64,000 bases of DNA from Chenopodium formosanum (GCA_024500155.1 CM044857.1:44783001-44847000); one strand, 5' to 3'. Positions 22,839 through 36,695 are shown, counted from the stretch's first letter. Notes: a model not told the origin generated them from the sequence alone. Numbers and translations are program-made.

Positions 22839-24108
22839 CTAAAAAATGTAACCTCCATTATAAATATTGTTTAAATCCCCTTCCCAAGAGAATCCATTAT
22901 TATTATTAGTGTTAATAATAATATTATTAGTTGTACTATTAGTACTAGCTTGGTTTTGTAGTGATAGTGCCATCTTACTACAGTATTGAGAAGTATCAGC
23001 TTGTTGCATTTGTTCACCAAAGTTCCATAGACTCCCCCACCACGAACCGTCTTGATCGTTACACGTGGTGTCCATCCAAGAAGACGCCGCGATCATCATC
23101 AAGTTTGGCTCCTCTATGGTGGTGGTGTTTGGGTTGTTCATGAACATAACCTCTTGCTTATTATTGTTAATAGGACTATTTTCTTGAGATGGAGGAACTT
23201 GGTTAATTGGTTCATTTTTGGTTCCTGGAATAAGTTGTTGGACTTGTGGTTGCGGTTGTGGTTGTGGCCGTAGTAGTGGCTTTGGTTTTAGGTTTTGGCC
23301 GGATTTTCGTCTTTCAGAGGCTTTTCGAGATCTTTCCTTCTTTTTGAAATGAGTTCGCCAATAATTCTTGATTTCATTGTCCGTTCTTCCTGGTAAATAT
23401 CTTGCAATCGTCGACCATCTATACAAATAATAATAAAAAGCGATAATGAGTACATGTTTTTTTTCTTCTTCTAATAATCCTTTTATAACTAAACGTGTTA
23501 GAATCATTTTTATTATCTTGGAAAATAATTTGTTACATATTATATATATAGAAAGTAATTAAAATTAAAGTATCTTACTTGTTACCCCAAATAGAATGTA
23601 ACTCAATAATGATGCCTTCTTCTTGAGGGGTAATTTGACCTCTCTTTAGTCCTGGCCTTAGGTAGTTCACCCACCTTAGCCTGCAACTCTTCCCACTCCT
23701 ATTCAATCCTGTACAAGCCCCAAATTTCACTAAAATCAATAATCAAACAAGAGAAAAACTCGATACATAGATTTATTATCGTGTTTAAAATAAGTCACTA
23801 ACTCTTTCAAAAACTATAATAAATCAATTGTTGGTTCGTGGTGGTTAGAGGTAAAGGTTCGTTTTTGCAGACATCTGAACCTATCAGGTTATACTAAGTG
23901 GAGACTCGTGTTTTGTTACGTGCACAATGGAGAATGTGCACTAGATAAAATTATTACCTGCACAACGGGCGACGGAGCTCCATCTACCTTCGCCATGCAA
24001 ATTGACATATTCAATGAGAAGCTTATCTTCTTCAGGTGTCCAAGGTCCCTTCCTCCAACCTTGTTGTTGTTGTTGAACAGGCCAAGCTGCTATCAAACTG
24101 CCTACCAT
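22839..24108 (-). CDS. R2R3-MYB transcription factor, 3 exons
   Basis: Exons (minus) 23958-24108, 23579-23708 and 22839-23418 give 286 residues. Exon 2 is 130 bp, the usual size in R2R3-MYB genes. R2 (about 19-71) has the helix-defining tryptophans W23, W43 and W63. R3 (about 72-122) has I76 in place of the first tryptophan, plus W95 and W114, followed by LPGRTDNEIKNYWRTHFKKK. The R3 bHLH-binding signature is absent because I90 occupies the basic position. After the basic region KERSRKASERRKSG come a proline/glutamine stretch (about 138-155) and an Asn-rich tail. Five glutamines encoded by CAA repeats precede R2. Family members bind AC- or MBS-type promoter sites in the nucleus. I cannot place the subgroup with confidence. 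Confidence 0.95.
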
Positions 24109-24197
24109 TTTTAGAACTTTGACTATATTTTAGTCTGCTGCCAAACTTTGAGACATGCACTCACACACACACACTCTAAGGCTTCTAAACTACAACA

Positions 24198-24206
24198 TAT
24201 ATATAG
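24198..24206 (-). promoter_or_regulatory. TATA box of the MYB gene
   Basis: CTATATATA on the minus strand lies about 90 bp upstream of the ATG at 24108, a normal plant core-promoter spacing. Confidence 0.55.
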
Positions 24207-24209
24207 TTG

Positions 24210-27200
24210 TATAACATACACACTTTGCTAGTCATATCAACCCTTGAAAAGAAATAAAAATCTTGTATGGCACTCAATATATGGTGACCTCATCGACCAC
24301 TTAGTCTTAAACTATTATATTAAATTATACTTGTTATATTGTACTCACTTCATCCATTACTGCTATTATATGTTAATTTTTTATTCGGCTATGATTTAGA
24401 TAATGATTTTGAATTCTTATACCACTTGTGGTATTATTATGTTTGTCAGATCATTAATTAGTTACAACCAGAATATTTTTAATGTTACATGAAAAGTTAA
24501 CAAATTTTTTTTTTTTTTATCAAAAGTTATGCTAGATATATAAAATAAAAAATAAAATAAAAAAACTCAATTGAAATGACCAAAAATAAAAGAGGTTAAA
24601 TGATATGATAATATTTGTATGATGATTACAGGCTTTAGAAAAGGTGAGATGCCTTTGTAGTACAATATTTTTGCTTATTTCTTACTTTGCCTAAGCATAA
24701 GAAAAGCAACACACAAATTATAGGATCTAACCAATGTAGGATTTAATGAAATAATATACAAATTACTCATAAAAATATGCAATAAAAGCTTATACGAAGA
24801 GGAAGAAAAAAAAAAAAACTCGTTTGCTTTTTATTATTTGAAGTTCACATAGGTAATTAGGTTGCAGTTTTTTGATACATTGTTAATTTGTTATGGGGTA
24901 TGTATCATGTATCTTATCCATAATGTAGATGAGACTGATTGGAAGATTATATGCTCATGTATTTTGTTAAATTAGAATATGCCTTGAATGGTAATTTTGG
25001 CTATAATATTTTATTAAGCCTATTGTTTTGTTTTTTTTTTTTTTTTTTTTTCGTTTTGGGTATAGTATACAAACTCCGTAAGTAATTAATTTAACCTATG
25101 TTATATCTATCTATTCAATTATATTTTTATATCAAGTAAGCTTCATCGTGATATACTGCGTAGCTCACAGATGATTAATTAGTGAATCGCATAAATCTAT
25201 GTGTTAGTTATTGTTATTCATCATCATTATTTTTCTTGTCTATGTTACGGAGTAAAGCATATACGAAGTATGTATATATCATACTTCGTATTAAATTGAC
25301 TTTTATCTCACGACTCGCCGAAGGAGAATAACTCATCATCAATTTAATTACTTAATTGGCAATCCTCGTGAGAGATAGAGTTAAAGAAAATTTTCATATA
25401 TACAGTACACAAATCACAATCTTGAGAAACTAAAACTACCTTAACAAATAAGAGGAAGTACCAATAATTACCGTCAGAAATTAAGGTTCTATCACCTTTT
25501 TTGTCTTAAACTTTTAAAACGTAAGTAAATTATATCGATTGATAAAATCAAAGTTTGACCTATAAACATTTGCCAAATGGGAGCTAATTGTATGCTACCG
25601 TACCGCACTTGATATCGAATATTATGACATTTAATTAAAAATTAAAAAATAGATTGGGTGATAATCCTTATAATTTCATTGATTGCGTGTGTGATGAATC
25701 ATTATTTGTACGAGTAATACAAATTAATCTATATTTATTTTATGTGGGAGATTATTAAAGCATGGGGACATGTGCTTTGCCATAATTAATGAGCCATTAA
25801 AAGTAATTAACTTAGTTGAGTTATACTTTGTTTCCACATTCTCTAAGTACAACCTGAACCATCCAGCAAAAAAAAAAGTACAACCTGAACCAACAGAACT
25901 AGAGCCACCAAAATCCAAAAGATGGGACAAATGTACGAAAATTGGACCAATCTTATTGATTAATATTGGACAAAATCAATTTTTTGATTATTTGAGTAAT
26001 ATACTAAGAAACTTCATCATTATTTTATTATTATAAAACATGTAGGACATATGACTCATTTTCTCTATTTATTGATGATACAAAGCTATTACTTTCTAGA
26101 AAGGGAAGCCTTTATATATTTTAAGTATGGAAACCCTTTCCCCTTACCATAAGAGGTTTGAAACAAAAATGATGAGGTTGTTTATAAAACTTAGCTTCTA
26201 CCTACTCAACATATAGATTCACATAGTATAACTTAAAATATAATTCTCCATCCAAAATTATTTAATAGTTATGCTATGTTGTTTCAACATCTCGTGATGA
26301 TCAAAAGTAGCATTTTTACAAATATAGTATACTTGTAATGTAATATTAATGAGAGTTTTGTCATTTTCATTTTTTCATATAAAGACCGGTAATGAAAATC
26401 GAGTCCAAAATTCTCTAGAATCAAGAAAGAAGTCTAAACACCTGATATATCCTTCACTCTCATAATCATCTTATTTCAAAGAAGGGTATATGAGAAATTT
26501 CAAATGTTTACAATTTAGATTGAAGGATTAGTATTTTGATTAGAGAATTTCTAATGATGTCAAATTTAGGATAGAATTTATGCTCACTTATTATGGCTTT
26601 ACAATGGGTGTGGTATTGAAAATTCAATTACCTTATACCAAATTACATTCAAGAATAAGGGTGTATTCTATTTGTCTGATTCCTACTTATATGAATTAAA
26701 CTAAACTTGTTGTAAATTGAACTTGGATAGATCATATAACTTTATCTAAATTATTTATTCTTAAAAAACTAGAAGAAAAAAATTGTGATATAAGTCATAG
26801 AACCGGGCTAATTTATGACTCCGTGAAGTATACTCCTTGCATAAGGGTTGTATGTAGAAACAACCTTTATATTTTTTGAAATTTGTAATTTTGAAACAAA
26901 AGATTTTATTTTGTTTGTCTAGATATATTTTGTTTGAAAATGACTTTATTATAGATGAAGTATAACTATAAAATAAAGAATTTATGTAAGGATTAATCAA
27001 TAATTAACAAGAAATATCATCCTATTAAATTAGATTATATAAGATCATAAAATTTCATTTCATATGGGGCCTAAAGTGTTTAGAGATCAAATTAATGCCG
27101 TACTAAATAAGTGCAATTATGCAACCATAATCTCTAGATTAACATGTCTAATATTCTTATTCATCCTAAGCTAGGGCCAGCTAACTCAACAGTAAAACAT

Positions 27201-30200
27201 AATTTTGATTCACCCGGGGGCAAAAGATAAGTGGGTTGTTGGTGTTTCCTTCGAAAGCGGCTTCTTATCCAATGGTTTCCTCACATTTGTTAATCTCATT
27301 AACCTAAATTATATGCTTTGTAATTAAAATATAATAATCCCCCAATAATCTTTGTTATATATGGCATAGAGAAGTTTCTAGGATACCTTATATGGTAATG
27401 GGGCTTCCTTTATTGATATAAAAGGGAAGATGTCTATGACTCATCATTTGGACACGTGGTCGACGATATGAGTCATCGGATCGACACATGGCATTCGAAT
27501 ATTTGTAAATTGGGAAAGTAGTGCATTGTTTAATTGGGTTAAGGTGATTTAATTAAGGACATAATAATGCCATAAATAGGTAATGACATTGAAGGTTATA
27601 CGATTATAATATAATGAAAGATTCTAAAAGACAAAATCTAGTATAAAGTTAGAAAGATTATATCATGTATAGTACAAGAAATGAGAAAATGCTTTGAATT
27701 GATAGTCTATGACAGAAGTGAATCACTTTTTGGTTTCTTGGGACCAATTTTTTAATTTCCCTTAAAAAAAATTAATTAATCCAAGTACATACTAAACAAC
27801 AAATTTGAAGAGCCTAGCCTTAGAAATGTAAATGATATGTTGTTAAGCACCCATTCTTCCTCCAATCCTTTTGAATTATTATAAACAAAGGCAAAATCTA
27901 TGGTAGATCTAGAGCCAACCAAGTGTACATTAAGATTCATAGTGACTTACTATTATTAGTGATAATGATAGATTAGGTCCTACTCTTTGTGCCCTATTAT
28001 TACCTATTGTTAATAAGCCAATATGGATAGATAAATAGATAGACCACAATTGATTATTTAACCCCTAAGTAAGTGTGATGGTCGTAATTTTTGAAGTAGC
28101 GGTTTTTATTTTATCTGGTCCAAATTTTGATAAACATCATTATAAATTATTTCAATAAGGCAACAACTTAAAAGCATCAGTTTGTTATCTAATTTTTTTA
28201 TGAAAATATGAGGCCGGCTGTAATATTTTGTCTGTAACTCAAAAGCTAGCTAGTTGTATAATTTAGGGTCATGTTATATGCATCTACTTTTTACTTGAAT
28301 TTTGTTCTTGAAGTCGGTTTTTATTGAACAAATATGCTATTTACTCCAATTCATGATTTGCTAATTTATGTTAGTCAAACTAATCATTATGGAGTATTCA
28401 TTAAAATTACTCGTAATATTTACCAATAGAAGCTTATAATTCAAATTTAATTACTACTAAACATTTATTTTTGTAGGGGAAGAGAACTAGGCCTAATTGC
28501 TTACAGTTAGCAATAAAAAGAAAACACAATTATTACAATCATTGATTTTGCGAAGTATGACGTGAGTCCATATTGGCCTTATTAGTCATTGACATGAGTT
28601 AGGTAATTTCACTACCTAGTAGCTAGCTTAGAATTTTACTAAGATAAATTTGGCCTAGATAATTGTTCAACTACTGCTCATGTGCTCAAAGATTATCGAC
28701 ATAAATTATTAAGAATAAACCATTTGTTATTTTATGCATTAGTAATAGCAATAGGTGCACATTATTATTAATCATAATAAACTTTAAATTTTGAAGTAGG
28801 AGTAACAAATAAACATGACACCCCATCCCCTTCTAGTACGTAAACTCTTTTGAGTTTCGGTGCTACAACATGATAATATATTTGTTATCATTTTATGTGG
28901 TTATTCTATTTTAAACTATACATAAAGTCGGTCGTCTTATACGTAAATTAAATAATTAATTAATCTATAAATAAAATAGAAATTTGTTAAATTATTTTTC
29001 AATACGCCAATTTAACATACATAAGGCCGGTCTTATGCGCGAATTAGATAAACGAGTAGGCTATGAATAATTTATATAATAGAAGATCACTTGAGATGGA
29101 TCATAACCAAGAAGCAAAAGGCTTAGCTTCTAGATGGAATTAGTTAAAATCCAAGGGAAGATTCCTCGTAGACCTTTAGAAGACTAAAACGATAGGTATC
29201 ATGACATTTGTGGCCCTCTACTACGTCTCTAATCCACATAGATTAAAAAACACCACCATAATATTTGTATTTATTAGGATTATTATTTACATGTCTCTTC
29301 CTTATTTCTTATTTCTATTCTAATTTTACATCATTGGCCCACGTTTTATAATCTACATTCTACACTAACTCCACATTGCAAGCATTTCTACTGTACCTTA
29401 AATTTAAGGACGCAAGCATTAGATTTGGGATCATAGGGCAACTAGAGTTTCCCTTTTGTCTTTCTCTTCACTCTTCTTTTGAAGGGTTTATGGATTGGAC
29501 ATTTGTAAAGTTAGATGATCTAGATTACATTTTAATTCACATCTTGGACATCATTATTCAATTAACGCCGTATTACAAATTATCAGATCAGATAGCGCCT
29601 GTATATGTACAAATTTGTCTATTTTGTGTAATTATACAGAATTAATTATCATATTAGGCCGTTACGTATGTTTGTACACCTCTTATAGTTCTTTTTACAT
29701 TATATTGATTGATGAATAGTATATATATCTCAAACTAATAAGAGAGAATTATACATTAATCAATTAAATTAATTGACATTTGTAAAATTTTGATTTCAAA
29801 TTAGTATATGATAAGCAATATTTTTGCATTGTAATGGAATGCACATTCATTGAAAATCAAAGATTCAAAGCACATGTGTGCATAGGAGATGAATTTTATA
29901 TGATATCTACACAATAAAGGAGAAGAAAATTATAAAAAGATATTTACACAACAAAGGATGACCTTGTTATGAAATTGGGGATAATGTCTGTTTAATTTGT
30001 ATACATTCATCTTATTAAAATGTATGATATTTTTTGTTTGGATAGTGACTAGTGAACGTGTTAGAGTTGTATGACCCTATTTCTTCCATTATATTGTACA
30101 TTGCCACATAGTTGTATGCTTCCATCATCTACATACTTCTTGATTGACAATCATTAGATTCATTAGCAACTAACAAGTATTTGTAATAATGTATTTGGTA

Positions 30201-31346
30201 GGCGTTTCACCTTATGAATTTGACCCATATCTGTTCTAATAATTTCTGGGAGTTGGATCTCTTTTACTACCCTTCCTTCATTATTCCTAGAACCTAATTT
30301 GTGTAGTTGGGCTGACTTGTTAGTGTAAGATGTATACCAATCTATTCGATTTTCTTACAAAAAAGTTGATAACAATTATAATAATAATAATAGTAATAGT
30401 AATAATAGTAATAATAATAATAATAATTGAAATTTCTTAAATTAATTTCTTTGCAGAAAATGAACCCTTTTGTGCACCAAAATTCAAACGAAGGTTGGAA
30501 TTTAAATAGTATTATATACATGTGATACACTCCCCCATACACCATATGTTGAATAATTACATGGAATAATTTATTTATTCTTCATGATGTTTTAGCATTT
30601 TTAAGGAATTAGAGATTAACATTGTCACATTAGTACTTTAATTAAGTGACAAATAATTTAGTACAAAGGGAGACAGGGAGTGCTATTCTACTATACATGA
30701 ACATGGCATAAGCAACTATTATGAATAATCTTTATTTATTTATTTAATTTTTTTTTTTTTTTTTTTGGTAGTGGTTCATAATTCCCCGTACTACTTTGAT
30801 TAAATTTAACAAAAGTTCCTCTTGGAGAATGCAAGCTTCTGTTGTTTTAATTTATTTTATTTATTCTTTAATGGTGAATTTTACATTGATATTTCGATGG
30901 GAAATAGTGTTACGTATTAAGCTATTTACTCTTTTGAGAAGGTGGTGCAACTAAGTTGGTAGCTAATCTATTTCGAAAGTATTGCCTAGGTTTCGAATCC
31001 TCATGCCAGCAACGTAGTACTGACCAAATATATAATATACTTTACATCCATTTACCATTATACTTCATTTGTTTCTTAATGATCGTAGTAATTTGAGTTT
31101 TACACATCCTAACACGTAATCATATTTTTTTTTCCTTTTGGAATAATGTAAATAGGTAATGGAGTAAGTTTAGTACAACTATCTTTTTCCTTTTGCAATA
31201 ATCATATTCCGTAATATTTATTTGAACCATAAGTTCATATTGTGTAAATAAAGTTAAAATAATAATAATAATAATAATAATAAATCTCAATTATTAAGAT
31301 GAATAGAAAACAAATGAAGTATATGATGTACTTGTTCGTTGACTTA
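24210..31346. other. gene-free AT-rich intergenic region
   Basis: I see no coding gene. The region has a perfect hairpin (ATACGAAGTATG / CATACTTCGTAT) at about 25260-25291 and a 14-bp poly(A)-ended insertion at 25845-25892. It also has a SINE-like segment at about 26395-26470, (AAT)n-type microsatellites at about 30378-30427 and 31258-31283, and a tRNA-like segment at about 30950-31040. Confidence 0.45.
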
Positions 31347-31750
31347 GGGCGTGTTCGGCAAAATATAGCTGTGAAGGTAGCTGTAGCTGTGGAGGTAGCT
31401 GTTAGCTGTGTAGGTAGTTGTTAGCTGTTAACAAGCTGTTAGCTGTGAAGATAAATAGTTTAGATATGAGTGTTCAGTAAAGTAGCGGTTGACTAGCTGT
31501 TACATATAAAAATCAATATTTTATTTTTAAAACTATAGATTAAATTTTCAACAGCTACCTCAAAAACTACCTCTAATTTCAAAAGCTAATCTTTCTAACT
31601 TTTCATAAAAGCTACCTCCACCACTAAAAGCTACCCTAACCACTACTTTGTCAAACACTCACATTTTTTGTTAAGTAGTGGTTTGACCAACCAAGTCAAA
31701 CCACTAAAAGCTACCTAAAAGCTACTCAAAAGCTAGCGCCGAACACGCCC
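31347..31750. mobile_element. 404-bp MITE with 13-bp perfect terminal inverted repeats
   Basis: GGGCGTGTTCGGC at 31347-31359 is exactly inverted at 31738-31750. The interior is built from short AGCTGT/GTAGCT-type repeats and their inverse (GCTACCT, AAAGCTA), so most of the element can fold back on itself. No reading frame is present. The flanks CTTA and ATAA do not give a clean target duplication, so the superfamily (PIF/Harbinger or hAT) is not settled. Confidence 0.8.
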
Positions 31751-34587
31751 ATAATAGCAGGGAAAGTAGCAGTACTCTTTTGCCTTGCTCTTTAAATAGT
31801 GAAAGTTAGTGTTATTTTTGCAAAAACTTTTGTATACATCATATATTTATAATAATACTATTATTAATGTAAATTGAACAATTTAGGGTAACTTTTAGTC
31901 AGTTGGAGATAACTTTTAATCTTTTTTAGATAACTTTAAAACTGATGTGGTCTAATGTAAATAGGCAATGGAGTAAGTTTAATATAGTTACTTGCATTGA
32001 TTTTTACTCATTAAGATAGTGTAACTTGATTAAAAAAAAACATGTACTAATTATTTATATTGTCATATTGGAGTCACTTTTATTTGTATAGAGGTAACTT
32101 TTATTTATTTAAAGATAACTTTCAACCATTTTAGAACAACTTTTAACTTTACAACGAATTTACAATATTCATTGTACATCGAATTTATTAAAAAGTGTGT
32201 GCGTGTTTTTTTTTATTGGTGAAGTAAAAGGAGAATCAAAATTCAGAATTTCAGACCACATGATCTGAATAATACAAAGAGTCTTTAAAATATTGGGCTG
32301 CTCCTTTCGCTGACCTTGACAGGGTACAAGCTTATGGCCCATAAACCCAGCTGAGATAATATTAGAAATAACTACAGTTCATTTGGGCTTTGGTTGCCAC
32401 CATGTTGATCCAATTTGTAGCTTAACCTCAAATTAGAAAAGTGGTTAAACACTTAAATATCAAATTATCAACCAAATTATGGTCATATGGATGTTATATT
32501 TAAATTAAACCGATATATAAAATAAGTATTAATCTATTTTTAAAATTTATTTTATGCAGTAAACTATCATTTTAAAAATACTAGGAGCGCTTTATAATAG
32601 ATCTGTATACATTTATGTTATTGAAGTATATCGCATTTTTATGATTTTCTTGTCGTTTTTAGCAAAAACAAATAAAGGGTACAGTGATGTAAAAGGAGTG
32701 AAGTACAACCAAGAACTTAAAAGGAGCCTCAAATGTCTTTTTCCCTACTAAATTTATGTCAATATTATTCCATTGTAACCAAAGTTATGTTTATCCACAA
32801 AAGGTAAACTAATAAGTGAGTCAATAATACTTTCTACCCAACAAATTCCAACTCTTAAATGTAACATTATTGATGAGGGTCAAGCATATAGAATAATAGC
32901 ACTATTATTCTCACTGTTTCAAGACTAAAGAGTACCACTTTTGATTTTAACATGGAATAATGAATAATTTGGTGGGTAAAATGTGATTATTACCCTTCAT
33001 TGTTTACTATATATTCTTGTAAGGTAGTTTTGAATATTTTTGTATTGCCTTTTTCACCCAAAGTATCATTATATTGGCAACCGTCAATTATCACATCACC
33101 TCAATTTCCCATAATAACTTTCACCACGTATAAGAAAAAAAATCTTTTATGAACAATAACTTGAAAATACGTGAACAAAACTCTTGCTTTCACCCAATAA
33201 ATCAGTCTTCGTCCTAATCAGACAACTAATAACCGAATAAAATTAAGTTATGTTTCACTTAAAATGATAGAGTATAAAACCAATATTAAGGCAAATCCCC
33301 CATGAAATTTATAAAAATATACCAAATACAACGTATAAAGAAAGGTAAAATAGGCATATCTACTTAAATTAACATCTTGCTTTTCATTTTTTGCAACATA
33401 AAGAAAGCCATCACACCATAGTACAAGATATAAACAAACCTCGAATCTAAATCTCCAACATAACCTTTTTAAAAAGCTTACCAAAAACTAGGAGACATTC
33501 ACTTAATATACTCATACTGATCATACTAATTAAACTTGTGGATTACAGCTAATGCTGCATCATCAACATAATCAAGAGCAATTTGACAACGATTAATTGT
33601 TTGATTACATTTGCTAATTTTGTATTAAAATAAAACTTGTGGGCTACGTTCACAAAGCGATATGCTAATCATAGGTTATTTGTCTTTAATTTGACAAAAA
33701 TTAAGCTAAATCATAGGTTATATATATAAAATGTAATTTGTCTTTGATAGATTAGCCTTTTAACCATCATTTTCTAGTCCTTTTACCCTTGGCAATAAGA
33801 TGTGCGTGTGTGGTAGGTCTAGTCAATTGTTGATTTTAAAGCATATACTTAGAATCCTTAGCAAAAATGTGTTAGGTATGATTGTTCATAGATTTCTTCG
33901 AAAGGGATTTCTCTAATACCGACATAATAAACTATGATTATAGATTTAAACTCTTAACTTCGAAAGCTATGTCACTGATTTAATTACTATGCATGATTTT
34001 AATTAATTTAATCACGTAAATTAATTGCATAGGTTTTGAATCAAATGAGATGTTTGTTTACAAGATTATGTTATTACTTGCATGATATTGACTTCCATTA
34101 TTAGGTCAATACCTAGGGTGTGACCATGTTAGGTTACAGCTTACAAGCTATTCCAATCGTTAAGGGTTCTGTTTCCACAAGGACACGATAATATGGTGTA
34201 GAAAATTACTAATGCGGTTTGCATTAATAAAGGTATTGTTTATTAAATTATAATTTAATCTAATAGGAGTATATTGTAATAATAACCCACCTTTTCTTCT
34301 TTCACTTCATTGTTTAAGTTAAGTCTTATCTTGATTTAAGTAGTTCATTTATATTCTCACTTCTCATGTAATTTAACCTAAAATTGAAACATTTACAATT
34401 GTTACTCAATATGTGATTGTGGGCAAGTTCTTTATAACTACGAATGAATAAGATGTAGGGTATTAATTAAGTTTGTTATAGACTGAGTACATCAAAGTCT
34501 TTAAAATAGATACCTTTATCTCAAATTATAGTTGTCACCATATAATTCTTTTTTAGATGTCCTAATTTAATTGCAACCACTAATCGA

Positions 34588-34618
<31 letters not shown>

Positions 34619-34662
34619 GGGGGCTCTCTTTAAACTTAAGTTAGGAGCTTGACTTATCTATA
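31751..34662. other. gene-free AT-rich intergenic region
   Basis: No gene is recognised. A possible retroposon 3' end, reading on the minus strand TTCACCAAT followed by A residues, lies at about 32205-32225. A poly(T) run of more than 25 bases lies at about 34590-34618. Confidence 0.4.
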
Positions 34663-35049
34663 TCTATATCTATACTTAGTATTTAAAAACTCAAACCGAG
34701 AAAGACTCATGTTCTCATCATATTACATCTCCCTCTCTTCTTTTTAACCCAATATGCCACATGTCACCTTAAATTTTTATATTTTCATTACACTATATCT
34801 TCTTAACTCTTTCATTAAACAATTCATCTTTATCTCCTTTCTTCAATTTAACCTTTTCCTTTTTCTACGCTTTAATTTTAGTCCTTCCACCTTCTTTTGC
34901 TCAAGCCTCATTTTAAATTAAAGTCCTAAAAATTAATTTCTTTAGTGATTTTTCGATTATACATTACACTAATTTATTGATATTTTCTCACTTATTTTTC
35001 AATATAATTGTCTATAAACAACTCATGCATTGCACGGTCAGAAGGCTAG
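34663..35049 (+). mobile_element. non-autonomous Helitron
   Basis: It begins TCTATATCTATACTTAGT after an A and ends with GCATTGCACGGTCAGAAGG CTAG before a T, matching the plant Helitron layout (5' TC, 3' CTAG, insertion between A and T). The GC-rich segment about 10 bases before CTAG has partial self-complementarity (TGCATTGCA), as expected of the 3' hairpin. There are no terminal inverted repeats, no target duplication and no coding capacity. Confidence 0.6.
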
Positions 35050-36525
35050 TTAAGTTTTAATAAGAGAATTGTTTCGAAAATAAGTATTTTAACTAATTTC
35101 TTATGGAAAGACTAAGGAGTATAATTTTATGTATAAATCCTTGACTTTTACAGTTTTAATAACACAACACAAATATAGATCTTTTGAACTTGAAATTTTC
35201 TTCTTGTAAAGTTTATCTTTTTTTTTTGACAAATCTTGTAAAGTTTTTCTGAGATATGATTACTTCAAATTATCCTCTTCCAAAAAAAAATGAATAATAA
35301 TAAAAAAATAATAAATAAATAAATCCGTCAATTTTAGTACAGTAACAGCCCTAACTCAATAAAATAAAATAAAAATAAATAAATAAAAATAAGAAGAAAA
35401 AAAAAAAAAAAAAACCCTCACTTGGGCATTTTGCCCTGAATTAGTCATTGTGAAAGGATGGAACCATACAAAAACGGTCCATATAAGCGAATGGATTCTC
35501 TAAATGTGGGCCTTATTGTATTATTCTTGAAAATAGATTGGCCCAATTTATAAGGTCCAAACAACTTGGCCCATCGGATTGGGCTCAATGGAATAGTAAT
35601 GTAGCGGTTGGGCTACCTCTTATCTGGAACACTTGCAAAAATTAATTTGATGGGATTGCTAAGTGCTAACCTTGTTCTCTTCCCTTTGTAAGAGCTTGTT
35701 TGATTTTAGAAGATAAAGAAAAAAAATGTTTTAACTTTTCTATTGTCAGATATTATCATGATTATAATAAGTTTAATTAATTTTTTATTCATTTTATGAC
35801 ATATATTATATAATTTAGAAAAACAAAAAACCAAAAAATAAAAACCAAAGCGATACCAAATGTACATATTTCCCGTTTTCTTCAAAAGAAAAAAAAACCA
35901 CATATCTTCGCCGTTTTTTTAATACTTATAATATATAATTTTTTCACAGTATTTTTTAAAAAATGAGCCTCACATGATTTAACACACCTTAAATGGAGTC
36001 ATTGTTAGAAGCATAATAAATTGAGTAGACCACAAGGTTTAAACAAAGGGTAATAGTACAACTTTAAAGGTTTTTTTTTCCCAAAGATTAACTCGTTTGG
36101 AAAACTACTCCTTCTCCTGCTAGTTTACAACATACCCCAATATAATGTAAGTGCTACGGAAATTCTGACTACAAGATTTTTTTTTGTTTTTTTTTATATA
36201 TACTTTTTATACTCAAGTAACTCACTCCTTCTGTTCCCAAAATAATTAACACATTGAACTTTTTTTTTTACTATTTATATTCACATATTAACTTTGATTA
36301 TAGTCTTATAAAAAACATACTTTATCTTAAAATAAGTTGTTAAATATTTACTTGTACGGAGTATTAATTTAAGTTTCATATATCAAATTTTTAATTTTTT
36401 TTTTATCAATATTTAATTATATATTTATAGTCAAAATGATATATAGGTATTTGTGTCAAATTTAGTTGTATCAATTACTCTAGGAAAAAGAGGGTATAAC
36501 ATTAAGGTATATTAATAAGGCAAAA
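35050..36525. other. intergenic upstream of TRM1
   Basis: No gene is recognised. A cluster of GGGCC/GCCCA/GGCCC motifs lies at about 35505-35620. A 19-bp poly(A)-type insertion with 13-bp direct repeats is at 35202-35246. A Stowaway-like remnant (CTCCTTCTGTTCCCA ... TACGGAGTA) lies at about 36226-36366. Confidence 0.4.
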
Positions 36526-36695
36526 GCTAATGAGCGCTTCCGAGGCGTTAGATAAGAGAATTAAAGTGCAAATATTAGAGTAAAATTAACATTAATCACA
36601 CTGAACGACGCGTGATTTTATCGTGCATTCCTAAGTTAATACCATTTTAACCAATATAATTACTCCTTATCTAACGCCTCGGGGCACCCGTTAGC
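36526..36695. mobile_element. 170-bp MITE with about 29-bp inverted ends
   Basis: The left end GCTAATGAGCGCTTCCGAGG continues as CGTTAGATAA and is mirrored on the right, where the inverse strand reads GCTAACGGGTGCCCCGAGG then CGTTAGATAA. The inner 15 bases match exactly. The motif resembles Mutator-like MITEs of plants, but no 9-bp duplication could be confirmed. It ends 112 bp before the TATA box of TRM1. Confidence 0.6.

Noticed and set aside
22961..23273. Plus-strand ORFs over MYB exon 3
   Set aside because: Antisense shadows of the MYB coding sequence with no domain of their own.
29376..29645. 89-codon plus-strand ORF in the gene-free region
   Set aside because: No recognisable family, no adjacent promoter or intron signals, and a composition like neighbouring random frames.
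30342..30545. ORF with a run of 16 tyrosines
   Set aside because: Translation of an (AAT)n-type microsatellite.
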